From positions 1,547,501 to 1,611,500 of the forward strand of contig NZ_CP039727.1 in NCBI RefSeq assembly GCF_005154805.1: 64,000 nt of DNA, written 5' to 3'. How positions within the stretch are numbered: the stretch's first letter is position 1; each line of letters starts with the position of its first letter. The stretch comes from Bacillus sp. S3 (GTDB lineage: Bacteria > Bacillota > Bacilli > Bacillales > Cytobacillaceae). A model generated the notes under the pieces. That model did no database searches. It was not told the DNA's origin and saw only the letters and a program-made list of their open reading frames with translations. Shown here piece after piece: positions 8,063 through 16,592 of this stretch. A program made the position numbers and the translations under genes.

Positions 8063-9910
8063 ATGTGCGGAATCTCGGGGTGGCTAGATTTTGAACAGCC
8101 GATAAGAAACGAAGCCAAAACATTAAATAAAATGGTGAATACGCTAGCAAAGAGAGGCCCGGATGAAACCAACATTTGGTTCGATACACATGTTGGTTTT
8201 GGTCATAAACGGCTGATTGTTGTCGACCCTGAAGGGGGAAGACAACCGATGTCCAAACAAAAAGATGGATTTGATTACACCATTTGCTACAACGGGGAAT
8301 TATATAATACTGAAGATATCCGCAAAATACTCCATACTAAAGGATATTCCTTTAAAGGTCATTCTGATACAGAAGTTCTGTTAACTGCCTATATAGAATG
8401 GGCGGAGGAGTGTGTAAATTTTTTAAACGGCATATACGCCTTTGCTATTTGGGATAGTAAAAGGGAACAACTCTTTATTGGACGAGATCGTCTTGGGGTA
8501 AAACCATTATTTTTCACAGAACATCATAAAGGTCTAATTTTTGCATCAGAGTTAAAGGCGATCCTAGCTCATCCGGAAATCAAGACAGAAATTGACCAAG
8601 AAGGGCTTGCTGAAATTTTTGGCGCAGGACCATCAAGGGCTCCAGGGTCCGGAGTATTTAGAGGGATAAAAGAGCTGAGACCTGCCCATGCCCTAACTTT
8701 TTCAAGAAATGGTCTAAAAATTTGGCGTTATTGGAATGTAAAAAGCGCAGAACATAAGGAAAGTGTGGAGGAAACGGCTGAAAAGGTTCGCTCCTTAGTA
8801 ACAGATGCAGTAACGAGACAGCTCGTATCGGATGTGCCATTATGTACTTTCTTATCAGGAGGACTTGATTCCAGCATCATTACGGCCATTGCTGCAAAAG
8901 GATTTGAAGAACAGGGAAAAGGGCAGCTCCATACGTATTCGATTGATTATGAAGGAAATGATCAATATTTTTCCTCGAATGAATTTCAGCCGGATGCTGA
9001 CGAGAGATTTATTCAAATGATAACAGATGAATACAAGACCAAGCATTTTAATAAAACTATTTCACAGCAGCAACTAGTTACGGATTTATTGGAAGCAACT
9101 CATGTTAGAGATTTTCCGGGAATGGCAGATGTGGATTCCTCCTTACTATGGTTTTGTAAAGAAATCAAAAAGGACTTTGTTGTCAGCCTCTCGGGAGAAT
9201 GCGCGGATGAAATTTTCGGCGGGTACCCATGGTTTCATCGTAAACAAGATTTAGAGCGGCCAGGGTTTCCTTGGATGCGATCTGTCAATGAACGGCAAAG
9301 TTTATTAAAATCACATTGGCAGGAAAAATTGAAATTACAAGAATATAGTATGGAACAATACCGCCAAGCAATTGCAGAAACCCCTAAATTAGATGGGGAA
9401 AGTGCGGTGGAAGCGAAGAGAAGAGAATTATTTTATATCAATATGACATGGTTCATGACGACATTGCTTGATCGAAAAGATCGAATGAGTATGGGAGCAA
9501 GCTTGGAGGTACGAGTGCCATTTGCGGACCACCGACTTGTCGAATACGTATGGAATATCCCATGGGAGATGAAAATGTACCGGGGAAGGGAAAAAGGGAT
9601 TCTACGCAAAGCATTTGAGGGGTTTCTTCCAGAAGAAGTTCTCTACCGGAAGAAAAGTCCTTATCCAAAAACACATAATCCTGCCTATACCATTTCCATC
9701 CAAAAATGGATGGAGACGATTCTGCAAGATAAAACCTCTGCACTGCATGAATTTTTTCAAAAGGAACGATTGGAAAAGATTGTCGAGACTGGAGGGGAAT
9801 CATTTCACGAGCCATGGTTTGGCCAACTGATGACCGGGCCGCAATTATTGGCCTATCTTGTGCAGCTTCACACATGGTTTAAAGATTACAATATTAATAT
9901 AGTGAATTAA
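8063..9910 (+). CDS. asnO: Glutamine-hydrolysing asparagine synthetase (AsnO type)
   Basis: Makes asparagine from aspartate, glutamine and ATP. The N-terminal class II glutaminase begins MCGISGWL, and the catalytic Cys must be residue 2, which fixes the start at the second ATG (8063) rather than the ATG at 8057. The glutaminase signatures RGPDE, YNGELYN and GHSDTE follow. The synthetase domain carries the PP-loop SGGLDSS at residues 265-271 and the SGECADEIFGGYPWF segment. Length (615 aa) and position next to yisN match B. subtilis asnO, a sporulation-linked synthetase. A ribosome binding site AAGGGAG precedes it. The 230-bp divergent intergenic region to yisN shows no promoter I can defend. 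Confidence 0.92.
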   Translation: MCGISGWLDFEQPIRNEAKTLNKMVNTLAKRGPDETNIWFDTHVGFGHKRLIVVDPEGGRQPMSKQKDGFDYTICYNGELYNTEDIRKILHTKGYSFKGHSDTEVLLTAYIEWAEECVNFLNGIYAFAIWDSKREQLFIGRDRLGVKPLFFTEHHKGLIFASELKAILAHPEIKTEIDQEGLAEIFGAGPSRAPGSGVFRGIKELRPAHALTFSRNGLKIWRYWNVKSAEHKESVEETAEKVRSLVTDAVTRQLVSDVPLCTFLSGGLDSSIITAIAAKGFEEQGKGQLHTYSIDYEGNDQYFSSNEFQPDADERFIQMITDEYKTKHFNKTISQQQLVTDLLEATHVRDFPGMADVDSSLLWFCKEIKKDFVVSLSGECADEIFGGYPWFHRKQDLERPGFPWMRSVNERQSLLKSHWQEKLKLQEYSMEQYRQAIAETPKLDGESAVEAKRRELFYINMTWFMTTLLDRKDRMSMGASLEVRVPFADHRLVEYVWNIPWEMKMYRGREKGILRKAFEGFLPEEVLYRKKSPYPKTHNPAYTISIQKWMETILQDKTSALHEFFQKERLEKIVETGGESFHEPWFGQLMTGPQLLAYLVQLHTWFKDYNINIVN

Positions 9911-9973
9911 AAAGCCATCAAAAAGTCCCGATAATATTTGGAATAAAAACGTGATTCGATTAAAATGAGTAGT

Positions 9974-10002
9974 GGGAAGAGGGAACATGTCCTCTTCCTT
10001 TT
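9974..10002 (+). terminator. Hairpin after asnO, just before the amylase ribosome binding site
   Basis: Perfect 8-bp stem GGAAGAGG / CCTCTTCC followed by TTTT. The ribosome binding site of the next gene (GAGGAGG, 10004-10010) begins almost directly after it, so it could also tune read-through into that gene. Confidence 0.7.
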
Positions 10003-10017
10003 AGAGGAGGAAAACAA

Positions 10018-11544
10018 ATGAAAAAAATGACACTCATTTTAATCACGTTACTATTCATATCAGCCCTTCCTGCAAAAGCAGCTGTAGAAAAGGAAGACAG
10101 GCTGTGGCAGGATGAAACGGTCTATTCGATCATGATTGACCGGTTCAACAATGGGGATATACACAATGATATTGACGCGAATGCCAAAGATCCAAATGTC
10201 TATAACGGCGGTGATTTTCAAGGAATTATTGACAAATTAGACTACATACAGGAGATGGGGTTTACCGCCATTCGATTAACCCCAATCTATGATAATGCTA
10301 AAAATGGCTATCATGGCTATTGGATTAATGACTTTTATAAAACGGACGAGCATTTTGGTTCACTTAAAACGTTTCAAAAGCTTGTAAAAGAAGCCCATAA
10401 GCGAAAAATCAAGGTATTAATTGATTTTGTCACCAATAATACTGCTTCAAGCCACCCATGGGTAAAGGATCCCGGTAAACAAGATTGGTTTCATGAAAAG
10501 CAGGATATCAATGATTGGAATAATCAACAGCAGGTCGAAAATGGCTGGGTCGATGGATTACCTGACTTAAATCAGGACAACCCTGAGGTAAAAAAATATT
10601 TAGTTGATGCGGCAAAATGGTGGATTAAGAAGACGGATGTTGATGGATATAGCCTGCCGGAGGTTAATCATGTAAGTTTAAGCTTTTGGACTGATTTCTC
10701 AAAAGAGGTAAAAAAGCATAAAAAGGGGTTTTTCTTATTAGGAGTGCCGACTGAAAACTCGGGAGCATTAGATTCAGCACATTATCACAGTGCCGGTATC
10801 GACAGTTTATTAGATTATAGCCAAAGTGAAAAATCAAGAAATGTCTTCGCAACAACGAATCAATCTTTCCAGTCACTTAATCAAGCTCTTCAAGTCGGGC
10901 AAAAATCTGAATTAAAGGCAAAATTCTTTGATAATGAGTATACGACAAGATTTACCAATGATATTGTGGATCAGCGGCAGTTTCCGGGTTCACGTTGGAA
11001 AACGGCATTGACGTATCTTTATACAACACCAGGAATACCTATTTTTTATTATGGGACGGAAATTGCTTTAATTGGGGGAGACGTTCCTGATAATCGTCGG
11101 CAAATGAATTTTCGGACAGAAAAAGAATTGATTGAGTATATAACCAAACTTGCCGAACAGCGCAGCCAGCTTGCATCCTTAACAAGAGGAACTATGGAAA
11201 CGCTCTATGACAAAGGCGGGATGTTAGTTTATAAACGTGTCTATAAAGGGGAAACATCGGTTATTGCGATAAACAATTCAACCAAATCTCAAAAAGTAGT
11301 GTTAACAGATGAGCAATTAGCCGGCGGCAAGGAGCTTCGTGGATTGCTTGCAGGGGATCTTGTACGCAGTCGGGATGATCAATACATTCTGATCGTAGAC
11401 CGAGATAATTCTGAAATATATGTTCTGACTGAAAAGAGCGGAATAAAGCTGTCACTCATTGTCTCTTTAGTTATTGTTTACATTTTGGTGGGAATCTTCC
11501 TATTCCTGCTCATCAAAAGAAGAAAAAATAGAAAGATCGAATAA
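10018..11544 (+). CDS. Membrane-anchored GH13 alpha-amylase-like protein with lost catalytic residues
   Basis: An exported GH13 TIM-barrel protein (508 aa). It has a signal peptide (MKKMTLILITLLFISALPAKA), an amylase barrel from about residue 28, and a C-terminal membrane helix (about 478-500) followed by a basic RRKNRK tail. It would sit on the outer face of the membrane. It aligns without gaps to active relatives recalled from Bacillus, but the three catalytic positions differ: the nucleophile motif DGYRLD reads DGYSLP (Pro214), the acid/base Glu in LLGE reads LLGV (Val243), and the DNHD motif reads DNEY (Tyr308). The DFVxNH motif also reads DFVTNN. The gene is otherwise intact and well spaced from its ribosome binding site, so it looks like a maintained non-catalytic, possibly carbohydrate-binding, protein. 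Confidence 0.88.
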   Translation: MKKMTLILITLLFISALPAKAAVEKEDRLWQDETVYSIMIDRFNNGDIHNDIDANAKDPNVYNGGDFQGIIDKLDYIQEMGFTAIRLTPIYDNAKNGYHGYWINDFYKTDEHFGSLKTFQKLVKEAHKRKIKVLIDFVTNNTASSHPWVKDPGKQDWFHEKQDINDWNNQQQVENGWVDGLPDLNQDNPEVKKYLVDAAKWWIKKTDVDGYSLPEVNHVSLSFWTDFSKEVKKHKKGFFLLGVPTENSGALDSAHYHSAGIDSLLDYSQSEKSRNVFATTNQSFQSLNQALQVGQKSELKAKFFDNEYTTRFTNDIVDQRQFPGSRWKTALTYLYTTPGIPIFYYGTEIALIGGDVPDNRRQMNFRTEKELIEYITKLAEQRSQLASLTRGTMETLYDKGGMLVYKRVYKGETSVIAINNSTKSQKVVLTDEQLAGGKELRGLLAGDLVRSRDDQYILIVDRDNSEIYVLTEKSGIKLSLIVSLVIVYILVGIFLFLLIKRRKNRKIE

Positions 11545-11548
11545 TACA

Positions 11549-11584
11549 GGGCATCGGCGGAAACCCCGCCGATGCGTTTTTCTT
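11549..11584. terminator. Bidirectional terminator
   Basis: GC-rich stem GCATCGGCGG / CCGCCGATGC with loop AAACC, then TTTTTCTT. It separates the amylase-like gene from the convergent SDR gene. Confidence 0.9.
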
Positions 11585-12455
11585 AACCATTAACGATTGT
11601 TCCCCCATTAACATGTATCATTTGCCCGCTGACATAGGAGGAGTCGTCGGAGGCGAGGAAGACATAGGCTGGTGCCAGTTCACTTGGCTGTCCGGCTCTT
11701 CCCATCGGGGTTGTAGATCCGAACGTAGCTACCTTATCAGTGGTAAAGGTCGATGGGATTAGCGGCGTCCAGATTGGCCCAGGAGCAACACCGTTAACGC
11801 GAATCTCCTGCGATGCAAGTGATTTTGCCAAGGAACGTGTGAAAGAAACGATCGCCCCTTTTGTTGCAGAATAGTCGAGTAATTGTTCATTTCCTTCGTA
11901 GGCTGTAATCGAAGCGGTGTTGATAATCGATGCCCCCTTCTGTAAATACGGCAAAACCATTTTTGTCATATAAAAATAGGAGAAAATATTGGTGCGAAAC
12001 GTTTTTTCCAATTGCGCGGATGTGATATTCAGCAAGCTTTGCTGTGGGTGCTGCTCGGCTGCATTGTTAACAAGGATATCAAGTTTAGTAAACTGGTCAA
12101 TCGTTTTATTAACGATCTCCTTACAAAAATCTTCATCCCCAATATCGCCGGCAAATAGGAGACATCTGCGGCCTTCTGCTTCAATCAGCTGTTTTGTTTC
12201 TTCGGCATCTTGTTGTTCCTCTAAATAGACAATGGCAACATCCGCACCCTCTTTTGCAAAATAAATTGCGACGGATTTCCCAATGCCGCTGTCGCCCCCA
12301 GTAATAATGGCTGTTTTACCTGTTAATTTTCCCCCGGCCTTATAATTGGGATCAACAGAAATTGGACGAGGATTCATTTCGCTTTCCACTCCGGGCTGCT
12401 GGTTCTGATGCTGAGGCGGGAATGTTTGCTTTTCTTGATTTTGACTGCTGCTCAT
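11583..12455 (-). CDS. Short-chain dehydrogenase, general-stress-protein 39 type
   Basis: NAD(P)-dependent oxidoreductase with a Rossmann fold (290 aa). A hydrophilic Gln/Pro-rich N-terminal extension of about 45 residues, typical of the YdaD/YhxC/YhdF group, precedes the cofactor motif TGGDSGIG. Further family features are NNAAEQHP, the active-site Ser in NTASITAYEG, and YSATK (catalytic Tyr and Lys). Substrate is unknown. GGAGG lies 9 nt before the ATG. In B. subtilis related genes are under sigma B, but I see no convincing sigma B promoter here. It is a single gene ending at a shared terminator. Confidence 0.9.
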   Translation of the reverse strand: MSSSQNQEKQTFPPQHQNQQPGVESEMNPRPISVDPNYKAGGKLTGKTAIITGGDSGIGKSVAIYFAKEGADVAIVYLEEQQDAEETKQLIEAEGRRCLLFAGDIGDEDFCKEIVNKTIDQFTKLDILVNNAAEQHPQQSLLNITSAQLEKTFRTNIFSYFYMTKMVLPYLQKGASIINTASITAYEGNEQLLDYSATKGAIVSFTRSLAKSLASQEIRVNGVAPGPIWTPLIPSTFTTDKVATFGSTTPMGRAGQPSELAPAYVFLASDDSSYVSGQMIHVNGGTIVNG

Positions 12456-12521
12456 ATAAAAAAACCTCCGTTACATTATTCATGTGTTAGTTTTCTATAA
12501 ATGAGTCAATTTATGAAAAAA

Positions 12522-12564
12522 ATAAAAAGGCGAGAAGGAATATTAAATACCTTTCGCCTTTTTC
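12522..12564 (-). terminator. Terminator of yitK
   Basis: Stem AAAAAGGCGA-AAGG / CCTT-TCGCCTTTTT with one internal mismatch. The T-run is on the minus-strand transcript. Confidence 0.8.
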
Positions 12565-12569
12565 ACTAT

Positions 12570-13061
12570 CTATCGATAATTGATGAATTGGACATCAACT
12601 GTAAGGTCAGCTTCACGGACCAAGGAAATAATTTTTTGTAGGTCGTCGCGGTTTTTGCCGCTAACTCGGACCTGATCATCCTGAACTTGGCTTTTCACTT
12701 TTACACCGCTATTTTTAATAATCGTATTAATTTTTTTAGCATTTTCTTTATCGATACCTTGAGCAATCTTGGCTCTTTGACGAACGGTGCCTCCTGATGC
12801 CTTTTCGATTTTTCCATAATCAAGATTTCTAACGGGAACGCCTCGTTTCATTAATTTACTAAACAAAACATCTTTTAATTGGTCCATTTTATATTCGTCA
12901 TCTGAGATGAGAACCAATTCTTCCTTATCGAGCGATACTTCACTTTTGCTGCCCTTAAAATCGTAGCGCGTACCGATTTCCTTCATTGTTGCCGTAATGG
13001 CATTGGTGACTTCGGAAAATTCAACTTTGGATACAATATCAAATGAACTATCTTTAGACAT
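12570..13061 (-). CDS. yitK: YajQ family nucleotide-binding protein
   Basis: A 163-residue cytoplasmic protein of the YajQ/UPF0234 family, with two ferredoxin-like domains. Family members have been linked to nucleotide or cyclic-di-GMP binding, but the role in Bacillus is unclear. It begins [15 protein letters not shown] and shows the conserved [14 protein letters not shown] segment and C-terminal VQFINYR. Several in-frame ATGs lie upstream (to 13097), but GGGGG just ahead and the exact family length select 13061. It is divergent from yitL, as in B. subtilis. Confidence 0.92.
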   Translation of the reverse strand: MSKDSSFDIVSKVEFSEVTNAITATMKEIGTRYDFKGSKSEVSLDKEELVLISDDEYKMDQLKDVLFSKLMKRGVPVRNLDYGKIEKASGGTVRQRAKIAQGIDKENAKKINTIIKNSGVKVKSQVQDDQVRVSGKNRDDLQKIISLVREADLTVDVQFINYR

Positions 13062-13196
13062 CGTCATAACCCCCATTTTTTTGATATGCAGAAACATTTC
13101 TGCGGGAAGTTTCCCTTTATGGGTACATTATAGTAAAATATAGCAGTTCAAACAAGATTCGGGAAAAATCTCCGAGAATGAAAAGGGGAGCTTTAT

Positions 13197-14060
13197 ATGT
13201 CATTAAATGAACTTATAGGTCAAACTGCCACATTAACTGTTGCAAGAAAGGCGGAATTTGGCTATTTTTTAACAGATGGTAATGAGGATGTACTGCTGCA
13301 CATAAATCAAGCACAGCATGAATTAGCAGATGGTGATGAAATCGAGGTCTTTTTATATGTGGACTCACAAGGGAGAATCTCTGCTTCGATGACGATTCCG
13401 GAAGTTTCGGTTGGCCATTATGCCTGGGTCAAGGTTACCGATATTAACCCGAAAATCGGCGTTTTTATAAATATTGGACTGCCTAAAGATATTTTATTAG
13501 GAGCAGACGATCTTCCTGCCCATCAAACCGTTTGGCCAAATGTTGGGGATATGGTTTATATTACTTTAAGAGTCAATCGTAATCATTTAATTTATGCAAA
13601 ATTGGCAAGTGACCAGATTATTCAGTCCATTTCCACCAAAGCAACAAGGAATGATTTTAATAAAAATGTACAAGGACATGTCTACCGGACCGCTAAGGTG
13701 GGCAGCTGGATTTACACAATAGAAGGCTATAAAGGTTTTATTCATGAATCACAGCGTGGAAAAGAGCCTCGTTTAGGTGAAAAGGTAGAAGGACGGATTA
13801 TTGACGTTAAAGAGGATGGAACGATAAACGTTTCCTTGCTTGCAAGAAAAGAGGAATCACAAGACCTTGATGCTGCCAGAATTTACGAATATTTAATGAG
13901 TAGAAATGGCGCGATGCCGTACAATGATAAAAGCATGCCGGAAGATATTCAAGAGAGATTTGGCTTAAGTAAAGGGGCATTTAAACGTGCGCTTGGAAAA
14001 CTGATGAAAGATGGAAGGGTTTACCAAGAAGGCAGCTGGACTTACGAGAAAAAAGATTAA
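13197..14060 (+). CDS. yitL: S1-domain RNA-binding protein, CvfB/YitL
   Basis: A conserved virulence factor B (CvfB) homolog of 287 residues. It has tandem OB-fold/S1 domains (residues about 1-60, 70-130 and 150-210, with GYKGFIHESQRG as the third) and a C-terminal winged-helix region (YNDKSMPEDIQERFGLSKGAFKRALGKL). CvfB binds RNA and affects virulence and haemolysin expression in Staphylococcus. In Bacillus the function is not established. AAAAGGGGAGC precedes the ATG. It is divergent from yitK. Confidence 0.9.
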   Translation: MSLNELIGQTATLTVARKAEFGYFLTDGNEDVLLHINQAQHELADGDEIEVFLYVDSQGRISASMTIPEVSVGHYAWVKVTDINPKIGVFINIGLPKDILLGADDLPAHQTVWPNVGDMVYITLRVNRNHLIYAKLASDQIIQSISTKATRNDFNKNVQGHVYRTAKVGSWIYTIEGYKGFIHESQRGKEPRLGEKVEGRIIDVKEDGTINVSLLARKEESQDLDAARIYEYLMSRNGAMPYNDKSMPEDIQERFGLSKGAFKRALGKLMKDGRVYQEGSWTYEKKD

Positions 14061-14132
14061 CGAAATCCTTACATACTCTTTTTCATTATGATTACAATAA
14101 CCACTGTAAGGAATTATGAAAGGGGTATGCAT

Positions 14133-14264
14133 ATGCCGCACACGACAGATAATGATAAAAAAGCACAAGACAATAATGCCTTAAGACATGAAAAGAATAT
14201 GATGCGTGAAAAGAATCGTCAGGCAGGGAAAAATCAATACTCAAAGAAAACTGATCATAAGTAA
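14133..14264 (+). CDS. Small basic DUF3941 protein
   Basis: A 43-residue, strongly hydrophilic protein beginning MPHTTDNDKKAQDNNALRHE and ending KKTDHK, with AAAGGGG upstream of the ATG. It resembles the DUF3941 family of small Bacillus proteins, which occur in spore formers and have no known function. It lies 72 bp after yitL and may be transcribed with it. Composition (Lys, Asn, Gln, His) is like that of small spore or nucleic-acid-associated proteins, but no function can be assigned. Confidence 0.75.
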   Translation: MPHTTDNDKKAQDNNALRHEKNMMREKNRQAGKNQYSKKTDHK

Positions 14265-14265
14265 A

Positions 14266-14296
14266 AGGAGTGGGGTGCTTTGCACCTCACTCCTTC
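14266..14296. terminator. Hairpin between the DUF3941 gene and yitS
   Basis: Stem GGAGTGGGGTGC / GCACCTCACTCC with loop TTT. The T-tract is better on the minus strand, so it mainly ends yitS. Confidence 0.75.
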
Positions 14297-14299
14297 ACC

Positions 14300-15157
14300 T
14301 TATTTAATCTTGTTTAAAAAGAAAATTGAAATCGTAGCTGCCCCTGTATGGGCGCCAATGGCAGAGCCAATTGAAGAGATATAAACCTCTTGCGGTTGAA
14401 ATTCTGCCTCAATCATGGCTTTCACTTCCATTGCTGTTTCCAGATCATCTGCATGGCTGATTCCAATAATCTGCTCCTGCAAATTTGACCCGCGTTCGTT
14501 CATGATTTCGATGATCCTGCGGAACACCTTCTTTTTTCCTCTGATTTTTTCAATTGGTACGAGTTTTCCATCTTCCATGTTTAAAATGGGCTTAATATTT
14601 AATAAACCGCCCAAAAATGCTGAAGCTTTCGAAACCCTGCCGCCCTTTGCCAAATAATCTAAATCCTCAACCGTAAAAATATGCTCCATATGCTGGCTTC
14701 TAAATAGAACATCTTCTAAAATCTTTTCTTTTGACGCATGATTCGAAGAAAGCATTGCCGCTTCTTGAACAATGAGACCAATTCCAAGCGAGGCACATTT
14801 TGTATCTACAATTGTTAGTTGAAAGTTTGGATATTTTTCCTTCACTTGGTCAAGAATCATAACAGCGGTTGAATATGTACCGGATAATTCAGAAGAAAAG
14901 GCAATGTAGATGCCCTCCTCATTCTTTTCTGCCATTTCCGTAAAAACTTCCTCGAATAAATGTGGAGACACCTGAGATGTTTTAGGGACAACCCCGCTGC
15001 GGATGGCATCATAGACTGTTTTCGAATCGATTGTTTTAACATCTTCGTATTCCTGGTCGTTAATTTGCACTTTTAATGGAAATAACGTAACATTTTTTTC
15101 TTCATAAAAACTTTTAGGTAAATCGCATGCGCTGTCTGCAAGTATTTTTACTGGCAA
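14300..15157 (-). CDS. yitS: DegV family fatty-acid-binding protein
   Basis: DegV/FakB-type protein (285 aa) that in Gram-positives binds a fatty acid and presents it to the FakA kinase. Motifs are KILADSACDLP at the N-terminus, the TSQVSPHLF loop and the SSELSGTY segment, plus GAHTGAATISIFF near the C-terminus. A GTG at 15175 is in frame, but GAGGTG at 15164-15169 is the ribosome binding site and is correctly spaced for the TTG at 15157. Synteny with yitL and yitT supports the name yitS. A fakA gene is not in this window. Confidence 0.88.
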   Translation of the reverse strand: MPVKILADSACDLPKSFYEEKNVTLFPLKVQINDQEYEDVKTIDSKTVYDAIRSGVVPKTSQVSPHLFEEVFTEMAEKNEEGIYIAFSSELSGTYSTAVMILDQVKEKYPNFQLTIVDTKCASLGIGLIVQEAAMLSSNHASKEKILEDVLFRSQHMEHIFTVEDLDYLAKGGRVSKASAFLGGLLNIKPILNMEDGKLVPIEKIRGKKKVFRRIIEIMNERGSNLQEQIIGISHADDLETAMEVKAMIEAEFQPQEVYISSIGSAIGAHTGAATISIFFLNKIK

Positions 15158-15252
15158 GAAGCTCACCTCATTCACAACATTATAGTTAGTTTCAGTTTAT
15201 CGGTTTCGCCGTAAAAATACAATTATCTATTGGAAAAAAGGGGGACATACTA

Positions 15253-16095
15253 TTGATTTGGCTTGAAATAAAAAAAATCTTTATAGTCGCGGTTGGTGCA
15301 TTGTTAAATGCCCTGGCAATGAATTTTTTTCTTATCCCTGCAAATGTTTATTCCAGTGGGTTTACTGGAATGGCTCAATTACTTTCTAAGGTTCTTAGTG
15401 ATTATACACCAATGAATGTTTCGATGGGGTTTTTGTTACTTGTGCTCAATATTCCCGTAGCCATTCTCGGCTGGAGGAAGGTAGGGAAATCATTCACGGT
15501 TTATAGTTTTATTAGTGTTGTACTCTCATCACTGTTTCTCACCATGATTCCCATTCATAAATTTTCACATGATATTTTACTGAACGCTGTATTTGGAGGT
15601 GTTATCCAAGCAGTGGGGGTTGGAATTACGTTAAAATGGGGAGCGTCGACGGGTGGTGTTGATATCATAGCCATGGTTTTATCAAGGATGAAGGACAAGC
15701 CGGTTGGACCGTATATGTTTGTTTTAAATGCGATTATTGTAATGACCGCAGGTTTTTTATATGGATGGGAAAAAGCCCTTTATACCCTTGTGGTCTTATA
15801 TGCATCGACGAGAGTGGTTGATGCCATTCATACAAGACATGCCAAACTAACAGCCATGATCATCACTAAAAAGGCGGAAGAACTTAAGAAAGCGATTCAT
15901 GCTTCGCTTGTGAGAGGGATTACCATGCTTCCCGCAAGAGGCGCCTTTTCCAATGAAACAAAAGACATGCTGATGATTGTCATCACACGTTATGAACTTT
16001 ACGATTTAGAGCGAATTATTAAAGAAGTCGATCCACATGCATTTACAAATATAGTTCAGACAACTGCAGTATACGGATTTTTTCGGCGAGATTGA
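15253..16095 (+). CDS. yitT: YitT family membrane protein
   Basis: A 280-residue membrane protein with five or six N-terminal helices (the YitT/DUF161 repeats, e.g. NVYSSGFTGMAQLL and KWGASTGGVDIIA) and a C-terminal cytoplasmic DUF2179 domain (from about residue 200, with SLVRGITMLPARGAFS). Transport substrate is unknown. It starts with TTG after AAAAAGGGGG. It is a monocistronic gene ending at a strong hairpin. Confidence 0.9.
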   Translation: MIWLEIKKIFIVAVGALLNALAMNFFLIPANVYSSGFTGMAQLLSKVLSDYTPMNVSMGFLLLVLNIPVAILGWRKVGKSFTVYSFISVVLSSLFLTMIPIHKFSHDILLNAVFGGVIQAVGVGITLKWGASTGGVDIIAMVLSRMKDKPVGPYMFVLNAIIVMTAGFLYGWEKALYTLVVLYASTRVVDAIHTRHAKLTAMIITKKAEELKKAIHASLVRGITMLPARGAFSNETKDMLMIVITRYELYDLERIIKEVDPHAFTNIVQTTAVYGFFRRD

Positions 16096-16097
16096 AC

Positions 16098-16135
16098 AGA
16101 AAGCGGAAGCACCTTGGGCGCTTCCGCTTTCTGTT
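16098..16135. terminator. Bidirectional terminator after yitT
   Basis: Stem AAAGCGGAAGC / GCTTCCGCTTT with loop ACCTTGGGC. Its right arm resembles the end of the interspersed repeat at 35191-35340. Confidence 0.85.
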
Positions 16136-16139
16136 TGTA

Positions 16140-16325
16140 TTATTGAACCTGTTCAAGCTCTTGTTGCATTTGTTGGAGCTGGGCCTGCTCTGCTGCGGTT
16201 GAGTTTGCAAAAGCAGAACTAAGGGCATTCTTTGCTTTAGCAACAGCAGAATCAAGGTCAGCAGGGTTAGCGGATTTCGCCATCTCAACAAATCTTCGTG
16301 CTTCCTGGAACAATTGGTTTCCCAT
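16140..16325 (-). CDS. Small Gln/Ala-rich DUF3813-like protein
   Basis: A 61-residue protein starting MGNQLFQEARRFVEMAKSA, predicted all-helical, with a Gln-rich coiled-coil-like C-terminus (QLQQMQQELEQVQ). It matches my recollection of the DUF3813 family of small Bacillus proteins of unknown function. GGAGGAA precedes the ATG at 16325. That site overlaps the end of the upstream 50-residue gene, whose stop codon lies just one base before the ATG, so the two are co-translated. Confidence 0.75.
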   Translation of the reverse strand: MGNQLFQEARRFVEMAKSANPADLDSAVAKAKNALSSAFANSTAAEQAQLQQMQQELEQVQ

Positions 16326-16326
16326 G

Positions 16327-16479
16327 TTAAATTCCTCCAAGCGAGGATTCATGCACATTGGCCATTTTCTGAGCCTCTGCTTCAGCGTAGGTCATGTGAT
16401 AAGGAATCCGTTCAGCATGCTTGTTGATCGAATCCTTTCCTTGCTGGACAAAGCGTTTCGATTTGTTTGATCTACCCAT
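16327..16479 (-). CDS. Small basic hypothetical protein (50 aa)
   Basis: Starts MGRSNKSKRFVQQGKDSINK and ends HESSLGGI. GGAGGGA stands six bases before the ATG, and the gene runs directly into the DUF3813-like gene. It is basic at the N-terminus with no membrane segment. It could be a small spore-associated protein, judging by size, charge and neighbourhood, but no family was recognised with confidence. Confidence 0.65.
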   Translation of the reverse strand: MGRSNKSKRFVQQGKDSINKHAERIPYHMTYAEAEAQKMANVHESSLGGI

Positions 16480-16592
16480 TCGAATCCCTCCAATATGCTC
16501 ATAGCTCATATTGAAACAGCATCGCTGCTTCAAAAATAGTATGCCCAAACGGAGTGTGTTCATTTCGGTAAACAATGGTGAAAAAGAGGGGG

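Noticed and set aside
9453..9875. 140-codon frame antisense to asnO
   Set aside because: asnO is intact through this part and the antisense frame has no family features.
12456..12569. Sigma B promoter for the stress-type SDR gene
   Set aside because: No GTTTAA-N12-15-GGGTAT-like pair is present upstream of its start.
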